From contig NC_133666.1 in the NCBI RefSeq assembly GCF_037893015.1, positions 655,180,869 through 655,244,868 of the forward strand: a DNA stretch of 64,000 nt. Reading direction: 5' to 3'. Source of the DNA: Macrotis lagotis (taxonomy: Eukaryota; Chordata; Mammalia; Peramelemorphia; Peramelidae). Numbering within the stretch: the stretch's first letter is position 1; every line of letters starts with the position of its first letter. The notes beneath the pieces are model-generated. The model saw only the letters and a program-made list of their open reading frames with translations. It ran no database searches and had not been told where the DNA came from. Shown here one piece after another: positions 23,706 through 42,675 of this stretch. A program made the translations under genes and the position numbers.

Positions 23706-23759
23706 TAATCAAACAAGCAGTAAGCGATGACTGTGAACCAGACTCTCTGCTATGGACAC

Positions 23760-23945
23760 TGGATCATAGATTAGAGCTGGAAGGGACTTCAGAGACCATC
23801 TTCTCCAGTCCCTTCATTTTACAGATGAAGAAACTGAGACCATGAGGCTGGGTGTCCTCGGTAATAATTATTCAAGGCAGATTTGAACTCAGGTTCCCTT
23901 GACTCCAGAGTCAACATTTTTCCACAAAACTGCACTGCCTTCAAG
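23760..23945. repeat. MIR-type old SINE
   Basis: ATTAGAGCTGGAAGGGACTT, TTTACAGATGAAGAAACTGA and a GATTTGAACTCAGGTTCCCT end mark the same family as at 19695 and 33185. Confidence 0.7.
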
Positions 23946-24534
23946 CTTATATTCAGTGGACAGGGTGGGAGAGATGTTGGGGGTAGATGGGAGCCTCACA
24001 AGAACAAATTTCCAAATGAATAAAGGGCAGATAGAGATATAGAGATAGGAACTGGGTTTGTGGTTTCATGGACATAGAGTCCTCCCAGATGAGGAAACTC
24101 ACTCCACAAAGGCAGGTCAGCACCTTCTTTGCAATTTATAATCTTGGGCAATTCTCAAACTTGTTGACCTTAGGAGTCTTTTACACTCTGAAAAATTATT
24201 GAATACCCTCCCCTATCCCTATCAAGAGTTTTTGTTCATGTGGGTTATATCTAGCAATATTTACAATTTTAAAAATTGAAAAATCAATATTATCAGTGTG
24301 GAGTGGTTATGAAGCTAGCAAGAAGGAAAAGAAGAGCTAGAAGAATCATCGATCAGGTCATTTTTTACTCTCAGGCACAAATGTAAGTGGCTCCCTTGAA
24401 CTACAGCCATACCAGAAAACTATAGTGCCCAGTGGTTTGGTAGTTCCCCTACTGAGAGCACAGGTCTCCTGAGTCTCTGTCTGATTGTTGATACTGGGCA
24501 GATTCACAGTGAATAGATGGAAGGGAAATCTTTT

Positions 24535-24790
24535 GTTTTTTGCTTTGTTCAGCTGTATTTTCAGTCATGTTTGATTCTTCATGACTCCTTTTAGGATTTT
24601 CTACACTAGAATGGTTTGCCACTTCCTCTCCGGTTCATTTTACAGATGAGGAAACAGGCAAACAGGGGTAAGTGACTTGCCCAGGGTCATACTAGTGAGC
24701 TAGTAAGTATCTGAGGCCAGATTTGAACTCAGGGAGATGAGTTTTCCTGACTCCAGGTTTGGCATTCTGTGTACTCTGCTGCTCTAGGGA
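24535..24790 (-). mobile_element. MAR1-type marsupial CORE-SINE
   Basis: Reverse-oriented copy: ATTTTACAGATGAGGAAACA, GACTTGCCCAGGGTCATACT and CAGATTTGAACTCAGGGAG are visible on the plus strand. Confidence 0.78.
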
Positions 24791-25554
24791 AATCTTAGGG
24801 GTAAACAATCAGATGGTAGTCTAGACTGCCTCTCCCCACTAATAACCATGTTAGATAAAGTTTGTTAATCTTATAGATGAAGTTTGTTGATCTTTCATTC
24901 CTAACTCTAAATGTAGCTAATCAAGTCAGTTGTTGGGCACATAATAACTTTTGGGTATATTCAGAGGTCAATCAGTAATTAGAAATGGATCACTTCTATC
25001 ATCTAAGTCCTAGAAATAGGTCATTTCTCAAAATTATGAAAATAGTTTTGACCTCATGAACCCCCTGGAAGGGACTTGGGAACCCCTTGGGGGTCCTCAG
25101 ATCAGGCTTGGAGAATTAACCTTTAAGAGAGATGCCTAAAGCTCTAGGAGATCAATGACATAACTAGGATCCCACAACAATTTAGAGAAGAAGACTTGAA
25201 CCCAGATCTTCCAGGCTCCAAGACTTGTTCTCTATCCAATACCACACTGTCTCTCAAATAAAAGACATACAAATAAGTGATACATACAAACTAGAATTAC
25301 AAGACATCTAGGTCAGTTCAAGAAGACTTCAGACATGTATTAGTTGCATCATCCTAGGTGAATCAGATCACTTTTCTGGGCTTCAGTTTCTCCCTATGGA
25401 AAATGAAGAAATTGAACTAGACAACCTCTAAGAGTCTGAACTTCAAATACTCAGTGTGTTGTATGAGGATTTGCATTTTTGTAATGGTCAGTCTCCTTGT
25501 CTCATCTCTCCCCAGTCTAGTTCATCCTGTATGCAGCTGTTGCCTCTCCCATCC

Positions 25555-25740
25555 CCCCCAGGTCCCCACCCTGCCTCAACTCTCCATTCAAATAAACTCC
25601 ATTAGCTCCCTATTCCCTTCAGGATCAAATATAAAATACTCTGTTTAGGCTTTTAAAGCCTTTTTAACCTGGCCCTTTCCTACCTTTCTGGTTTCCTCAC
25701 ACCTAACCCCTTTCGATGCACTCTTGAAATCCCTTAAGCC
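25555..25740 (+). mobile_element. L2 3'-part fragment
   Basis: CTCCATTAGCTCCCTATTCC, AGGATCAAATATAAAATACT and AACCTGGCCCTTTCCTACCT follow the wording of the mammalian L2 ORF2 end. Confidence 0.65.
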
Positions 25741-26300
25741 TGACCCTCCTCGCTCTTTCTTGCCTGAGACTCTTTTTTTATGTTGTTTGTTTCTCTCTCA
25801 TAATCTTTTTTTCCCTCATTAATTCTAATTCTCATAGATACATTGATTTCTATTTGTTCAATTCTAATTTTTAGGGTTTTATTTTCTTCAATTAACTTTT
25901 GTGTTTCTTTTTCCAGTTGGTCATTTTTACTTTTAAAGGAGTTGATTTCTTTGGTCAATTTTTCATAATTTTCCTGCAGGACTTTTTCCCCCCATTTTTC
26001 TTCTTCCTTTCTCCTTTGGTTTTTAAATTCTTTTTTCAGCTCTTCTATGAGCTTTTGGATTTGAGTCCAGTTCATACTCTTTTGAGAATGGGTAATTTTT
26101 CACTGTTTTCTTCTTCCACAGTAGCATTATCATCTTTATCTGAATAGTGGCCTTCTATAATGAGCGCTCTTTTAGCTTTTTTGCTCATCTTGAAATGTCT
26201 GAGCTTTGATCCTGAGGTATAGGGAGTATAGACCCAAACATTTTATGGTGGGGCTGGGATCTGATCCCTTGCTTGTTGTTGCTTAAGATGTTGCCTAGGC
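25741..26300 (-). mobile_element. L1 ORF1 fragment (coiled coil)
   Basis: The minus strand between 25734 and 26075 reads 113 codons of lysine/glutamate-rich heptad sequence (ENYEKLTKEINSFKSKNDQL, QLEKETQKLIEENKTLK). This is the coiled-coil N-terminal part of marsupial L1/HAL1 ORF1. The RNA-binding part is missing. Confidence 0.7.
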
Positions 26301-27084
26301 AGTTCAGGCCTTGCCTGTCAAGAGTCTGTTTCCTCCTTTAAGTCCAGGTTTTATCTATAGAGTGATTTGTTCCCAACCCAGTCCTGTCTTTTGCCCCAGG
26401 GTCAGACTTTGTTTGGGGTTGGATCCCTCCCTGCTGGCTTGCAATATAGCTGCTGGGACCTGGATTGTACTGTGGTTAAAAACCTTCCACTTTCGGGTTC
26501 TCCTGCTTCACTGGGCTTTACTTCCCCATTTCCCCCGAAGAGACAGACCTTCACTGAAGATCCTCAATCCTCCACCTTTCCTTCCATAGTCTTCCTCTCC
26601 TTCTTTTGCCATTACTATGTTCCATTTGTGATCCCGAAAGCTGCCTCATTGGAGTCCTACCAAGCTTAAAAGGGTTTGAGTTCTACTGATGAACAATAGG
26701 TCTTTTGTTTGAGACTCAGTCTATCTTCAGAGTTTGGCTTCAGGGAGGGAATTTGGTTTTGGTTTGGTTTGGTTTCTGGCCTCTGAAATACCAGGTACCA
26801 AACCCTGGAAGGGTTTTGACCTGCTTTTCTGGCAAATAACCCACCTTAATAAAATCTGAGATCCTTGAAATACAGGTAGCTGGTCTTTTCATACATAGAA
26901 TGCCAAACTCAAATCTGGACTCAGAACTTACTATGTGACCCTGTGGCAAGTCATTTAACCTTTGCTTTAATTTTTTCAACTGTGAAATAGAGATAACAGC
27001 ACTATCTTGCAGGTTTACTGTGAAGATCAAATTTATATGGATAAATACAATATTTTAAAAATATTATAAATAAATATGAGAATA

Positions 27085-28264
27085 GTAGAGCCATGATGGC
27101 AGAGTAAATGCAGTGACTCCACCCCCCCCAAACCACTACAAATACTTTTAAATAATGATTCTAACCAAATTCTAGAGTAGCAGAACCCACAAAAAGACTG
27201 AGGGAAACAATCTTCCAGCCCAAGACAGCTTGGAAGATCTGCAAGAAGGGTCTGTTGCAACAGAGTTAGAAAGGGCCTGCAACTCAGCCAGAGTGAACCA
27301 GCTCCAGCCATGCAGGAACTGACTGGAGGGCACCTGGGTCCCTGGGAGGGCACCTGGGTCTGTGGTATGTGGTGTTTTCCGGACTTCTCAGCCCAGGGAT
27401 CACCAAGGACAACTTGGAAGGTCAGCAGAAAAACCCTGCCACACCAGAGTGAGTGCAGAGTGCAGTCCACCACAGGCCTCAGTCTCTTGCTCCAGGGGAC
27501 CAGAAATAGGCCTGAGGAGCCACCAAGCAGGGAGCCACCTGGCAGCTGCTTCCAGAGAGCTCAATTCATAGACAGTAAGGGGTTCAGGGGAGATTTCAGA
27601 GGTCTCTTTGCTTGCCCTGAAAACAGCTATAAAAACCCTCAAAAGCTTGGGAGTGACCTCCATCCTAGAAGCAGAGCCCCACCTTAACAAAGAGTTAAAA
27701 TCAAGTCATAGATTGGGGAAATGAGCAAACAACAGAAGAAGAAAAAAGTCCAACCACAGACAATTACTTTGTTCTATGGAAGATCAAAATACACACTCAG
27801 AAGATAACATAGTCAAAGTTTCTACATCCAAAACCTCCAAGAAAATATAAACTGGTCTCAGGATAAGGAAGAGCTCAAAAAAAGATCTTAAAAACTAAGA
27901 AAAGGAGGCAGAGGAAAAATTGGAAGAGAAGTGAGAGTGATGCAGGAAAAATCATGAAAACCAAGTCAGCAGCTTGGTGAAGAAAATATAAAAAATACTG
28001 AAAAAAATAACATGTTAAAAACCAGTTTGGGTCAAATGGAAAAAGCAGTCCAAAAGGCCAAGGAATAGGAGAATGCTTTAAAAAGCAAATTGGACAAATG
28101 GAAAAGGAGATACAAAAGCTCTCTAAAGAAAATAATTTCTTAAAATGTAGAATGGAGTCTAAGAAAAGCTGATGACTTTGTGAGAAATCAAAAAACAATA
28201 AAATAAAACCAAAAGAATGAAAAACTAGAAGAAAATGTGAAATACCTCAATTGAAAAACAACTG
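27085..28264 (+). mobile_element. HAL1/L1 5' part with ORF1 start, decayed
   Basis: The left part (GAGCCATGATGGCAGAGTAA, then a GC-richer stretch) resembles an L1-type 5' UTR. From 27.7 kb an A-rich strand encodes broken coiled-coil wording of ORF1 with many stops. It continues after a SINE at 28265-28416. Confidence 0.6.
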
Positions 28265-28416
28265 AGGGTGGCTAGGTGGTGTAGTGGATAAAGCACTGAC
28301 CTTGGAGTCAGGAGTACCTGGGTTCAGATCCGGTCTCAGATACTTAATAATTACCTAGCTGTGTGGCCTTGGGCAAGCCACTTAACCCCATTTGCCTTGC
28401 AAAAACCTAAAAAAAA
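28265..28416 (+). mobile_element. Marsupial tRNA-derived SINE
   Basis: Full-length copy ending CTTGCAAAAACCTAAAAAAA, inserted in the HAL1-like element. The flanking AACTGA is repeated after the tail. Confidence 0.9.
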
Positions 28417-29560
28417 AAACTGATCTGGAAAACAGATCCAAGAGAGATAATTTTAAAGTTATTGGAACTATCATCATAACCCAAAAAAAGAGCCTAGATG
28501 TTATTTTTCAAGAAATTATCCAAGAAAATTATCAATATCCTAGAAGCAGAGGGTAAAATAGAAAAATGAAAGAATCCACCAATCACTCCTAAAAGAGATC
28601 ACCAAATGAAAACTTCCAGGAATATTATCGCCAAATTTCAGAACTCCCAAGTCAAGAAGGAAAAAGCAGTCAGAAAGAAACAGTTCAAATAATGTGGAGT
28701 CACAGTCAGGATTACACAAGATTTAGCAGCATCTACATTAGGGTTTGTAGAGATTAGAATATTTCCAGAAGGCAAAACAGCTTGGATTACAACCAAAACT
28801 TAACTATCCAGCAGAATTAAACATATTCTTTCAGGGGAAAAGCTGAACATTCAATGAAACAGGGGTCTTTCAGGGGCAGCTAGGTGGCACAGTGGATAGA
28901 GCACTGGTCCTAGAGTCAGGAGGACCTGAGTTCAAATCCAGCCTCAGATACTTATTACCTAGCTGTGTGGCCTTGGGCAAGTCACTTAACCCCATTGCCT
29001 TGCAAAACTAAAAAAGAAAAAGAAATAGGGATCTTTCAGACATTCCTAATGAAATTACCAGAGCTGAACAGAAAGTCTGATCTTCAAGTACAGAACTCAG
29101 ATGAAGAATAGAGAGAGTAGATGGGAAAGGCAAATTATGAGGTACTTAATGATGCTGAATTGCTTATATTCCTGTCTGGGAAGATGATACTAATAATTCA
29201 CATGAACCTCCTCATTTATAAGGTCAATTAGAAGGAACAAATATAGACAAGGCATAGGAGGGAGTTGAACTGGAATGTATAAGACATTAAAAAAGATGGA
29301 GTTAATGGAGGAGAAAGGAATGTACTGGGAAAAATGGAAAGGAGAGGTAGAATGGGTTAAGTTATTTCACATAAAAAAGTCTAGAAAAAGCTTTTGCAGT
29401 GGAATGGGGGGGGGAAGATGAGGAGTAATGAGCCTCACTTTCTTTGGAATTGGCATACATACTTATTACCCTAGAGGAAAATAGGAAAGAGATGTGAGAA
29501 AGAGGACAAGGGAACAAAACCACCTCATGTAACAAGTTGTACTAGGTTCCGGGTACTGCT
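28417..29560 (+). mobile_element. HAL1/L1 ORF1 3' part, decayed
   Basis: Resumes the element: CAAGAGAGATAATTTTAAAG (NLR/DNF region), CAAGAAATTATCCAAGAAAA, AAAGAATCCACCAATCACTC (RIHR-type motif), GGAATATTATCGCCAAATTTC and ACACAAGATTTAGCAGCATC. These match the RNA-binding domain of marsupial HAL1 ORF1. No ORF2 follows, as expected for a half-L1. It is interrupted by the SINE at 28874-29026. Confidence 0.65.
28874..29026 (+). mobile_element. Marsupial tRNA-derived SINE
   Basis: Full-length; a near-exact duplication AGGGGTCTTTCAG (28861-28873) / AGGGATCTTTCAG (29027-29039) marks its insertion into the HAL1 copy. Confidence 0.92.
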
Positions 29561-29589
29561 TTCCCTGTCTGCCAGTAATCCACAAACTA

Positions 29590-29735
29590 GGAGAAGTTAG
29601 GTGATGCAGTGGATAGAGCACTGACTCAGGAATCAGAAGGACCTGAGTTCAAATCCAGCCTCAAACACTTTATGCTTACTAGCTGTGTGACCTTGAGCAA
29701 GTCACTTAATCCCAATTGTCATGCAAAAACAAATC
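29590..29735 (+). mobile_element. Marsupial tRNA-derived SINE
   Basis: GGAGAAGTTAGGTGATGCAG head, TAGCTGTGTGACCTTGAGCA core, diverged tail. Confidence 0.87.
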
Positions 29736-31194
29736 ATTTAGCTTGTTTGTACAGTGTTTTTTTCATATTAGCTCTATCATAAGGCTTCATTTTTATTTCT
29801 TTGAATTCTCACTGCTTAGGGGGTTTGATAAATGCTTGTTGACTGATCCTCTTCCTACCTGACCACTCCTCAGTTTTCTTTGGTAATCCATCATCTATCT
29901 CCCACTCCTCAAGGATGGTTGTCTCTCAAGACTGGTTGTCTGCACACTCTTCTTTCTTTTCTTGTGAACGAAGGCTTTGGAGTTCTATGTGCAAATGTAT
30001 GGAGAGAACATGTAGGCCCATTGTCTGAGAGGAGGGTTGCTTAGAAGAAAGACTGATGCCATGATTGCAGATAATTTAGGAAGTTGACCAAACTACAGCA
30101 GAGACCTCCCACTTCCCTTCACTTTAGCCCAGATCCCTCCATAATCAATCTTGTTTTCAAAATGTCAATAACTCATTTGCCTGTATCATAAAATTATCCC
30201 ATCTTTAGTCACTATCTTCTCCATCTACTCTAGTAAAATCTCCTAAAACAGGTTAGGTCTAGTTTGAGTCTCCTTCCTCATTCCATATGACTTTCAAGAA
30301 AACATCATTTTAGTCTCTCGTTGCCATATGGGATAGAAAGAAAATAAAATGTTATTTTATTGAAACTCCCCAAATGACTACTTTCTACTCAGGGAAAAGG
30401 GTCAAGAATTTCTGTCCCCTGCAATAGTGGTCACCTCATTAATGAATGAGGTGGACACACACATTTCATCTTCCCAAGGAAATTCATACTTCCAGAAGGT
30501 TTTAGCAGGAGTGGACAATGAAAAATTTTCTTCTCTTCTTTCTTCAGCTTACATTCACCAAGTGGTGGAAATATATTATCTTGCTAAATCCTTCCAGGCT
30601 CATAGGCAATTCAGAAACATCAGTGTCAGAAGACATCTTTATCTTTTTTCCAGAATTCCTGCTCACCAAGCAATCTCCACTTCTATGGTCAGGTTCTAGC
30701 AGGTCTCTTTCTGGGGCCATGGGGGCTCTGGCTTCCCTAAGGGATATAAACCAAATCAAGGCAGCTGCTGGGTGACTAGAGAGGAGGGAATGGCTAGGTG
30801 TAGAGAAGGGTGAATTAAAAGGACAAAAACAGCTGATTGCAGCTGCTAAGAGAGAGAAGTGAAAATAACCCTGGGGAACATGCTCTCAGACCCTTGGATG
30901 AACTCACAGTACACGAGAACAACTAGCATTTATGTATATCAGTCCGTTTGAAACTCACTACAACCCCGTGAAGATTATTGTTTTTGCCATTTTACATAGA
31001 GTTTCAGTGAAACTTGGCCATGGTCATACAGTTGTTAAGTATCTGAGTCGGGATTTTAAAATCAAGTCTCTATCCACTGCCCCACCTAGGAGTCACAGTA
31101 TCCTATTCACAGTGGAAAGATGTGCTTTTCTAATGAGAATAGGCTACGCAATTATCCCTTGAGGATCTTATCAGCCCCCAAGTACAATTAATCA

Positions 31195-31560
31195 TCTCTA
31201 TGCAGATGTCTCCCAGATTCATAGAATCAGCTCTAAAATCCACCGAGTTTACCCAACATCCCTAAATGCCTACTGGACCCCTCCACACCTCCTGGACTTC
31301 TCATACTCAGCATGTGCAAAATTGGTGTCATCATCTTCCCTTCATACTGACCCTCTCTTCAACTTCCCTGTTTCTTCTGAAGCCACCACCCTGCCTCTAC
31401 TCACCCCAATTCAAAACTACCTCCTCCCCTTGACTCTCATCTCCTCACATCATCTCTTCACTCACAAAGCCAAAGACTTAGCTGAGGCCCTCTCCTCTGT
31501 ATTAGTCTTTCAAGGGGTCTTCTGCCTGCCATCCCTCCCCTGAACCAACCGATCTTTCTC
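31195..31560 (+). mobile_element. L2 ORF2 fragment
   Basis: ATCTCTATGCAGATGTCTCC (YADD-region wording), GCCTACTGGACCCCTCC and TTCTGAAGCCACCACCCTGC are typical of decayed mammalian L2. Confidence 0.6.
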
Positions 31561-31754
31561 CCAGGTGACAAAATAATCTTTAACTCACACAATTATGGCA
31601 GTGTCATCCTCAAGCTGGGTAGGATTGGGAACTGGGAAAGGTTTAAAAAAAAAATTGGGGTGAGGTACTGTGGGTATCAAATACTCCATAAATTGTTGGA
31701 CTCGGGTTAGTTTTGCTGAAGTAATTATTTTTCTTCTCTTTTTTTCTTAATTAT

Positions 31755-31995
31755 CAGCTAGGTGACACAATGGATAGCATTCTGGACCTGAGTCGGGAAG
31801 ACCTAAGTCCAAATTCAGTCCCACACATTTAACCAGCTATAGGACCCTGGACAAGTCACTTGACCAGATTGCCTAAGTTCCTCAACAATAACAGCACCTA
31901 ATTCCTAGGCCTGTTTGTGAGGATCCAATGAGATCACAACTGTAAGGCACTTTGCAAAAGGTTCTACATAAATGTTACTTATTATTATAAGCAAT
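31755..31995 (+). mobile_element. MIR-type old SINE
   Basis: AGCTAGGTGACACAATGGAT head, GGACCCTGGACAAGTCACTT core and a GGATCCAATGAGATCACAAC...AAAGGTTCTACATAAATG tail follow the MIR layout. Confidence 0.75.
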
Positions 31996-32569
31996 AACTC
32001 ACTGGGTAGGGCAAGAAGGAGGAATACTATGGGAAACGAAGGTGGCATAAAAACAAAAGGCATTCACTTTTTTAAGTTTTAGGCTGAACAGGAGCATGAG
32101 GAGAGGCAGAGTTCTGTCCCTTTGTTATGAGCTTCTCTAAGGATCCCTCACCCAGAGAAGGTAGGATGGTGAGAACACAACTCAGAGTTCAATTACCCAA
32201 ACATCGACTGCCCCAGAATTGCTCACCCACCTACCCAAATATCAATTACAACTGGCTTGCTGTTGGCCCCTCCTCTCCTTGTCCCATGATTACTTTTTCA
32301 CCATTGGCTTTTTCCCATTGGCCTCTCCTACTTCCTTCTATGGAAGTCATAACTATCATGTTCTTAAGTCTAAGACGAGCTTTATAAAACCTGTCAGCCA
32401 CTTTATCCTTCCTCCTAAATAACATCCTTAAGTTAACCTTTTAAGACAAACTCAATTGGGGGAAGGGTACAATGATCCCGGGTCAGTGAGGGACCTCTGC
32501 CACAAAGGGGAAGGGTGGTGCTAAAGCTGGAAAGAGGAAGTATGCAACATCTGGTAGCTTCCAATTTTA

Positions 32570-32795
32570 ACTAATAGTTTTGATGTTGTGTCTAACTCAG
32601 TTTTTTTGGCAAAGACACTGGAGTCATTTGCTAATTTCTTCTCCAGTTCATTTGGCTGATGAGGGAACTGAGGCAAATAGAGTTGTGACCTACCCAGGGT
32701 CACACAGCTAGGAAGTGTCTGAGGTTACATTTGAACTCAAGGAGATGAGTCCAGGTCTAACACACAATCCATTGTACTACTTTACTGTCCAATAA
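32570..32795 (-). mobile_element. MAR1-type marsupial CORE-SINE
   Basis: The plus strand shows GTGTCTAACTCAGTTTTTTT, GGCAAAGACACTGGAGTCAT and AGGGTCACACAGCTAGGAAG in reverse MAR1 order. Confidence 0.78.
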
Positions 32796-32929
32796 GCTTT
32801 CCAAACTAATTAAACTCACCTGATTGCAGCAGCAGAGCAAGTCCAGTTAGCACCTTCCAAGTCCCAGCATTCTGGGCAAGCCGCCTTATTTGTAATTGCA
32901 CTCTATCCCACCTCTATCCTCCAGTCAAA

Positions 32930-33170
32930 ATCACCTGGCTTGTCTATCACCTTCAACACCACTCTTCTCTCTGAAAGCTTACTTCCATCCCTACCACTCT
33001 CCCAACAGTCCAGTCTTCACTCAAATCCAGGCCCCTATTCTGTCCTTTCCCGACCCTTCTTGCAGTTTTTGACACTGAGGACAATCCCCTCCACCCAGAC
33101 ACTTCCAAGTCACTGCATGTCTTACTCAGCTTTCCTCCAACCTCTCTAACTGTTCCTTCTCTGCCTACTT
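32930..33170 (+). mobile_element. L2 fragment
   Basis: Pyrimidine-rich plus strand (CCTTCAACACCACTCTTCTC, TTGACACTGAGGACAATCCC) matches L2 RT-region wording. It continues in a second piece at 33370-33720. Confidence 0.5.
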
Positions 33171-33184
33171 CATAAAAATATGGA

Positions 33185-33325
33185 ATCATAGATTTACCTT
33201 AGAGATCAACTGGACCAACCTCATTCCTTTACATATGAGGAAATCTGAGGGGCCAAAGTTGAAGCCACTAGTTTCACAAAGTCAGAATCAGGAGGCCAGG
33301 TTTTCACTTACAAGGCTGATGCTCT
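33185..33325. repeat. MIR-type old SINE
   Basis: AATCATAGATTTACCTTAGA, TACATATGAGGAAATCTGAG and AATCAGGAGGCCAGGTTTTC match the same family as at 23760, truncated. Confidence 0.6.
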
Positions 33326-33369
33326 CTGCAGCCCACAACACCTGATCCTTATCTTCCTTAACCCTTAAG

Positions 33370-33720
33370 GGGGCTGGCTCCCTATTCGACCTGCTCTTGG
33401 CCCCCTCTCTAAATACTCTATCCAGTTCTTCCCCTCCTTCCACCTCCAGATGCATAGGTCTCACTAATAACTCAATTTTAACCATCCAAAATGGTGCTCA
33501 TATCTTTCCCCTTACAAAAAGAAGCTGGTTCTCATGACTTTCCAATTGTCATTGATGATGCCACCATCCTATTGCCCAGATCAAAAATCTACCATCTTCT
33601 GATTACACACACAACACACACTCTCCCAACATTCAATCCAACCTTTTTCTCTGTCTCATTCTCATGGCCCTTCCCGTTATCTTTCCACCTGTATGGGTCT
33701 CCCTGCCACCAGTGCTACCC
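33370..33720 (+). mobile_element. L2 fragment
   Basis: CTCACTAATAACTCAATTTT...CAATTGTCATTGATGATGCC...CATCCTATTGCCCAGATC resembles the L2 ORF2 end. Diverged. Confidence 0.5.
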
Positions 33721-34891
33721 TTCTCTAATGCTTAGGAAGATGCCTTAGGACATTGTCACTCATAGAACATTAGATCCAGAACTGGATGAGGTCTAACCCA
33801 ATCCCTTCATTGTACAGAAGAGGAAACCTTATTCAAGTGAATTGGTCCAGTTCCCTTGAGGGCAGGAACCATCTTATTCTTAATCTTTATAGCCAGAGCA
33901 TATTAGCAAAGATTAAGCTTAATAAATACTTGGGAAGTTGTGATATATTCATTTCTTAAATTATATTTCTCTGAGTATGTCCCAATCATGACCCCCAATG
34001 TTAGGACAGAACCAAAGTTGTTGTGAACCTGGGGCAGAAAGGAAAGCTTGGTAGCACATGGGAATTGGGGAGTGATCATCTTGGGCAGAACATCTTAAGG
34101 TTAACCTTTTGTGTCCCAGACCCCTCTGGCAAGCAGTCTCATGAAACTCATGGACCCCTCCCTTCTCAGAACCATGTTTCTAAATGCATAAAACAAAATA
34201 CATAAGATTACAAAAGAAATCAATTATAGTGAAATAAAGATATAATTTTTTTCGCATTGAAGTTCACAGAGCCCCTGAAAATCTATCCACAGGGCCCAGG
34301 TTAACAGCACCTAATCAAGGGGGAAATTCCTTTCTTTCTAATGAGCTTATGAATGCCCAAAAGAGGGATCCCAGTGGTCAATACCACCATTTATCCAGGA
34401 GCTCATTACCACACACCTAGAATACTGTCTTTCAACTTTCATGTCTTTCCCCTCCAATTCAACTTTCATACCACAGCCAGAAGCATCTTTTCAAAGCACA
34501 TGATTAGAAAAGGAAGTAGCCTGGCTCGGCAGTGAAACTGAGGGACGACAGAAGGAAATCTGAGCACGAGGCTGGTACCCACAGAATGTAAAGAGAAGTC
34601 AAGGATGGCCATGAGCCAGTCAGGGGGATGATGCCTTGCACAGGGGAGATGGGAACAAGAGCCACCCAGGCCAAGAGGGGGTCTATGGCCTGAGATCTCA
34701 TCCATCCATGCTAGAGGGAGTGCCTGTGTCAGTGAGGTCACAGAGATATCAAAGGATGCACACATCTGGTCCCCTCACTCCTCTGCTCCAGTGGTGAAGG
34801 CTCACTGAGGTCAGGGCCTGCTATGAGAATCTAGACGCAGGAAGAAGGTGACCCAGAGAGAGGGTGAGGTGAGCTTCAGGGTTGTTGGGAT

Positions 34892-34897
34892 TTTATT
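34892..34897 (-). terminator. STXBP2: STXBP2 polyadenylation signal
   Basis: The minus strand reads AATAAA 46 bases after the stop codon, the only such signal close to the gene end. Confidence 0.85.
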
Positions 34898-34942
34898 GCC
34901 TGTAGGGTGCAGGGGAGGGGAATGCCTCAAGCTGTTCCAGGC

Positions 34943-41640
<6,698 letters not shown>

Positions 41641-41689
41641 TAGCGGCCCCCAGCGCCGCCTCTCCGCCCTTCCTCCCTGCCCTGCTCCT

Positions 41690-42612
41690 TGCCGCCCTCT
41701 CCCTTCCTTCCCCCTTCCTTCCCCCTCTCTTTCCTCCCTCTCTTCCTCCTCTCCCTTCCTTCCCCCTCTCTTTCCTCCCTCTCTTCCTCCTCTCCCTTCC
41801 TTCCCCCTCTCTTTCCTCCCTCTCTTCCTCCTCCCTTCCTTCCCCCTCTCTTTCCTCCCTCCCTTCCTCCTCTCCCTTCCTTCCCCCTCTCTTTCCTCCC
41901 TCTCTTCCTCCTCTCCCTTCCTTCCCCCTCTCTTTCCTCCCTCTCTTCCTCCTCTCCCTTCCTTCCCCCTCTCTTTCCTCCCTCTCTTCCTCCTCCCTTC
42001 CTTCCCCCTCTCTTTCCTCCCTCCCTTCCTCCTCTCCCTTCCTTCCCCCTCTCTTTCCTCCCTCTCTTCCTCCTCTCCCTTCCTTCCCCCTCTCTTTCCT
42101 CCCTCTCTTCCTCCTCTCCCTTCCTTCCCCCTCTTTCCTCCCTCTCTTCCTCCTCTCCCTTCCTTCCCCCTCTCTTTCCTCCCTCTCTTCCTCCTCTCCC
42201 TTCCTTCCCCCTCTCTTTCCTCCCTCTCTTCCTCCTCCCTTCCTTCCCCCTCTCTTTCCTCCCTCCCTTCCTCCTCTCCCTTCCTTCCCCCTCTTTTTCC
42301 TCCCTCTCTTCCTCCTCTCCCTTCCTTCCCCCTCTCTTTCCTCCCTCTCTTCCTCCTCTCCCTTCCTTCCCCCTTTCTTTCCTCCCTTCCTTCCCCCTCT
42401 TTCCTCCCTCTCTTCCTCCTCTCCCTTCCTTCCCCCTTTCTTTCCTTTCCTCCCTCTCTTCCTCCTCTCTCTTCCTCCTCTCCCTTCCTTCCCCCTCTCT
42501 TTCCTCCCTCTCTTCCTCCTCTCCCTTCCCCCTCTCTTTCCTCCCTCTCTTCCTCCTCTCCCTTCCTTCCCCCCTTTCTTTCCTCCCTCTCTTCCTCCTC
42601 TTCCTCCCCCCC
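41690..42612. repeat. 41-bp-period polypyrimidine minisatellite
   Basis: About 22 tandem units of a 41-bp C/T-only sequence (TTCCTCCCTCTCTTCCTCCT..., first starts at 41731, 41772, 41813), with 38-bp and other short variants. The plus strand is almost purely pyrimidine for 0.9 kb and the other strand purine. It explains the 508- and 323-codon Ser/Pro/Leu frames on the plus strand and the 366-codon Arg/Glu/Gly frame on the minus strand. It sits 420 bp upstream of the STXBP2 start. Confidence 0.97.
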
Positions 42613-42675
42613 CTCACTTTTTCCACTGGTGTAGGGAGATCCACCACTAGGAAACCTTAGGAGTACTATTTAAAA

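Larger units (their letters stand above)
22706..34890. other. RETN-STXBP2 intergenic region, repeats only
   Basis: About 12 kb with no exon recognised. It is filled by MAR1/MIR copies, L2 fragments, an L1 ORF1 fragment, a long HAL1-like copy and SINEs, each listed separately. The open frames of 60-146 codons here fall in repeats or lack any protein-like composition. In human this interval is also gene-free. Confidence 0.7.

Noticed and set aside
26311-26669. Plus-strand frames of 92-100 codons
   Set aside because: Next to the L1 ORF1 fragment, overlapping in two frames, with no homology; likely L1 5' UTR.
27033-27690. Frames of 96-146 codons on both strands
   Set aside because: They lie in the 5' part of a HAL1/L1 copy and lack protein similarity or splice context.
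30434-30451. Short palindrome CCTCATTAATGAATGAGG
   Set aside because: A 7-bp stem is expected by chance at this length and no neighbouring feature uses it.
41690-42612. CRISPR-like array of a 41-bp repeat
   Set aside because: Units are contiguous with no unique spacers, low complexity, and in a vertebrate genome; it is a minisatellite.
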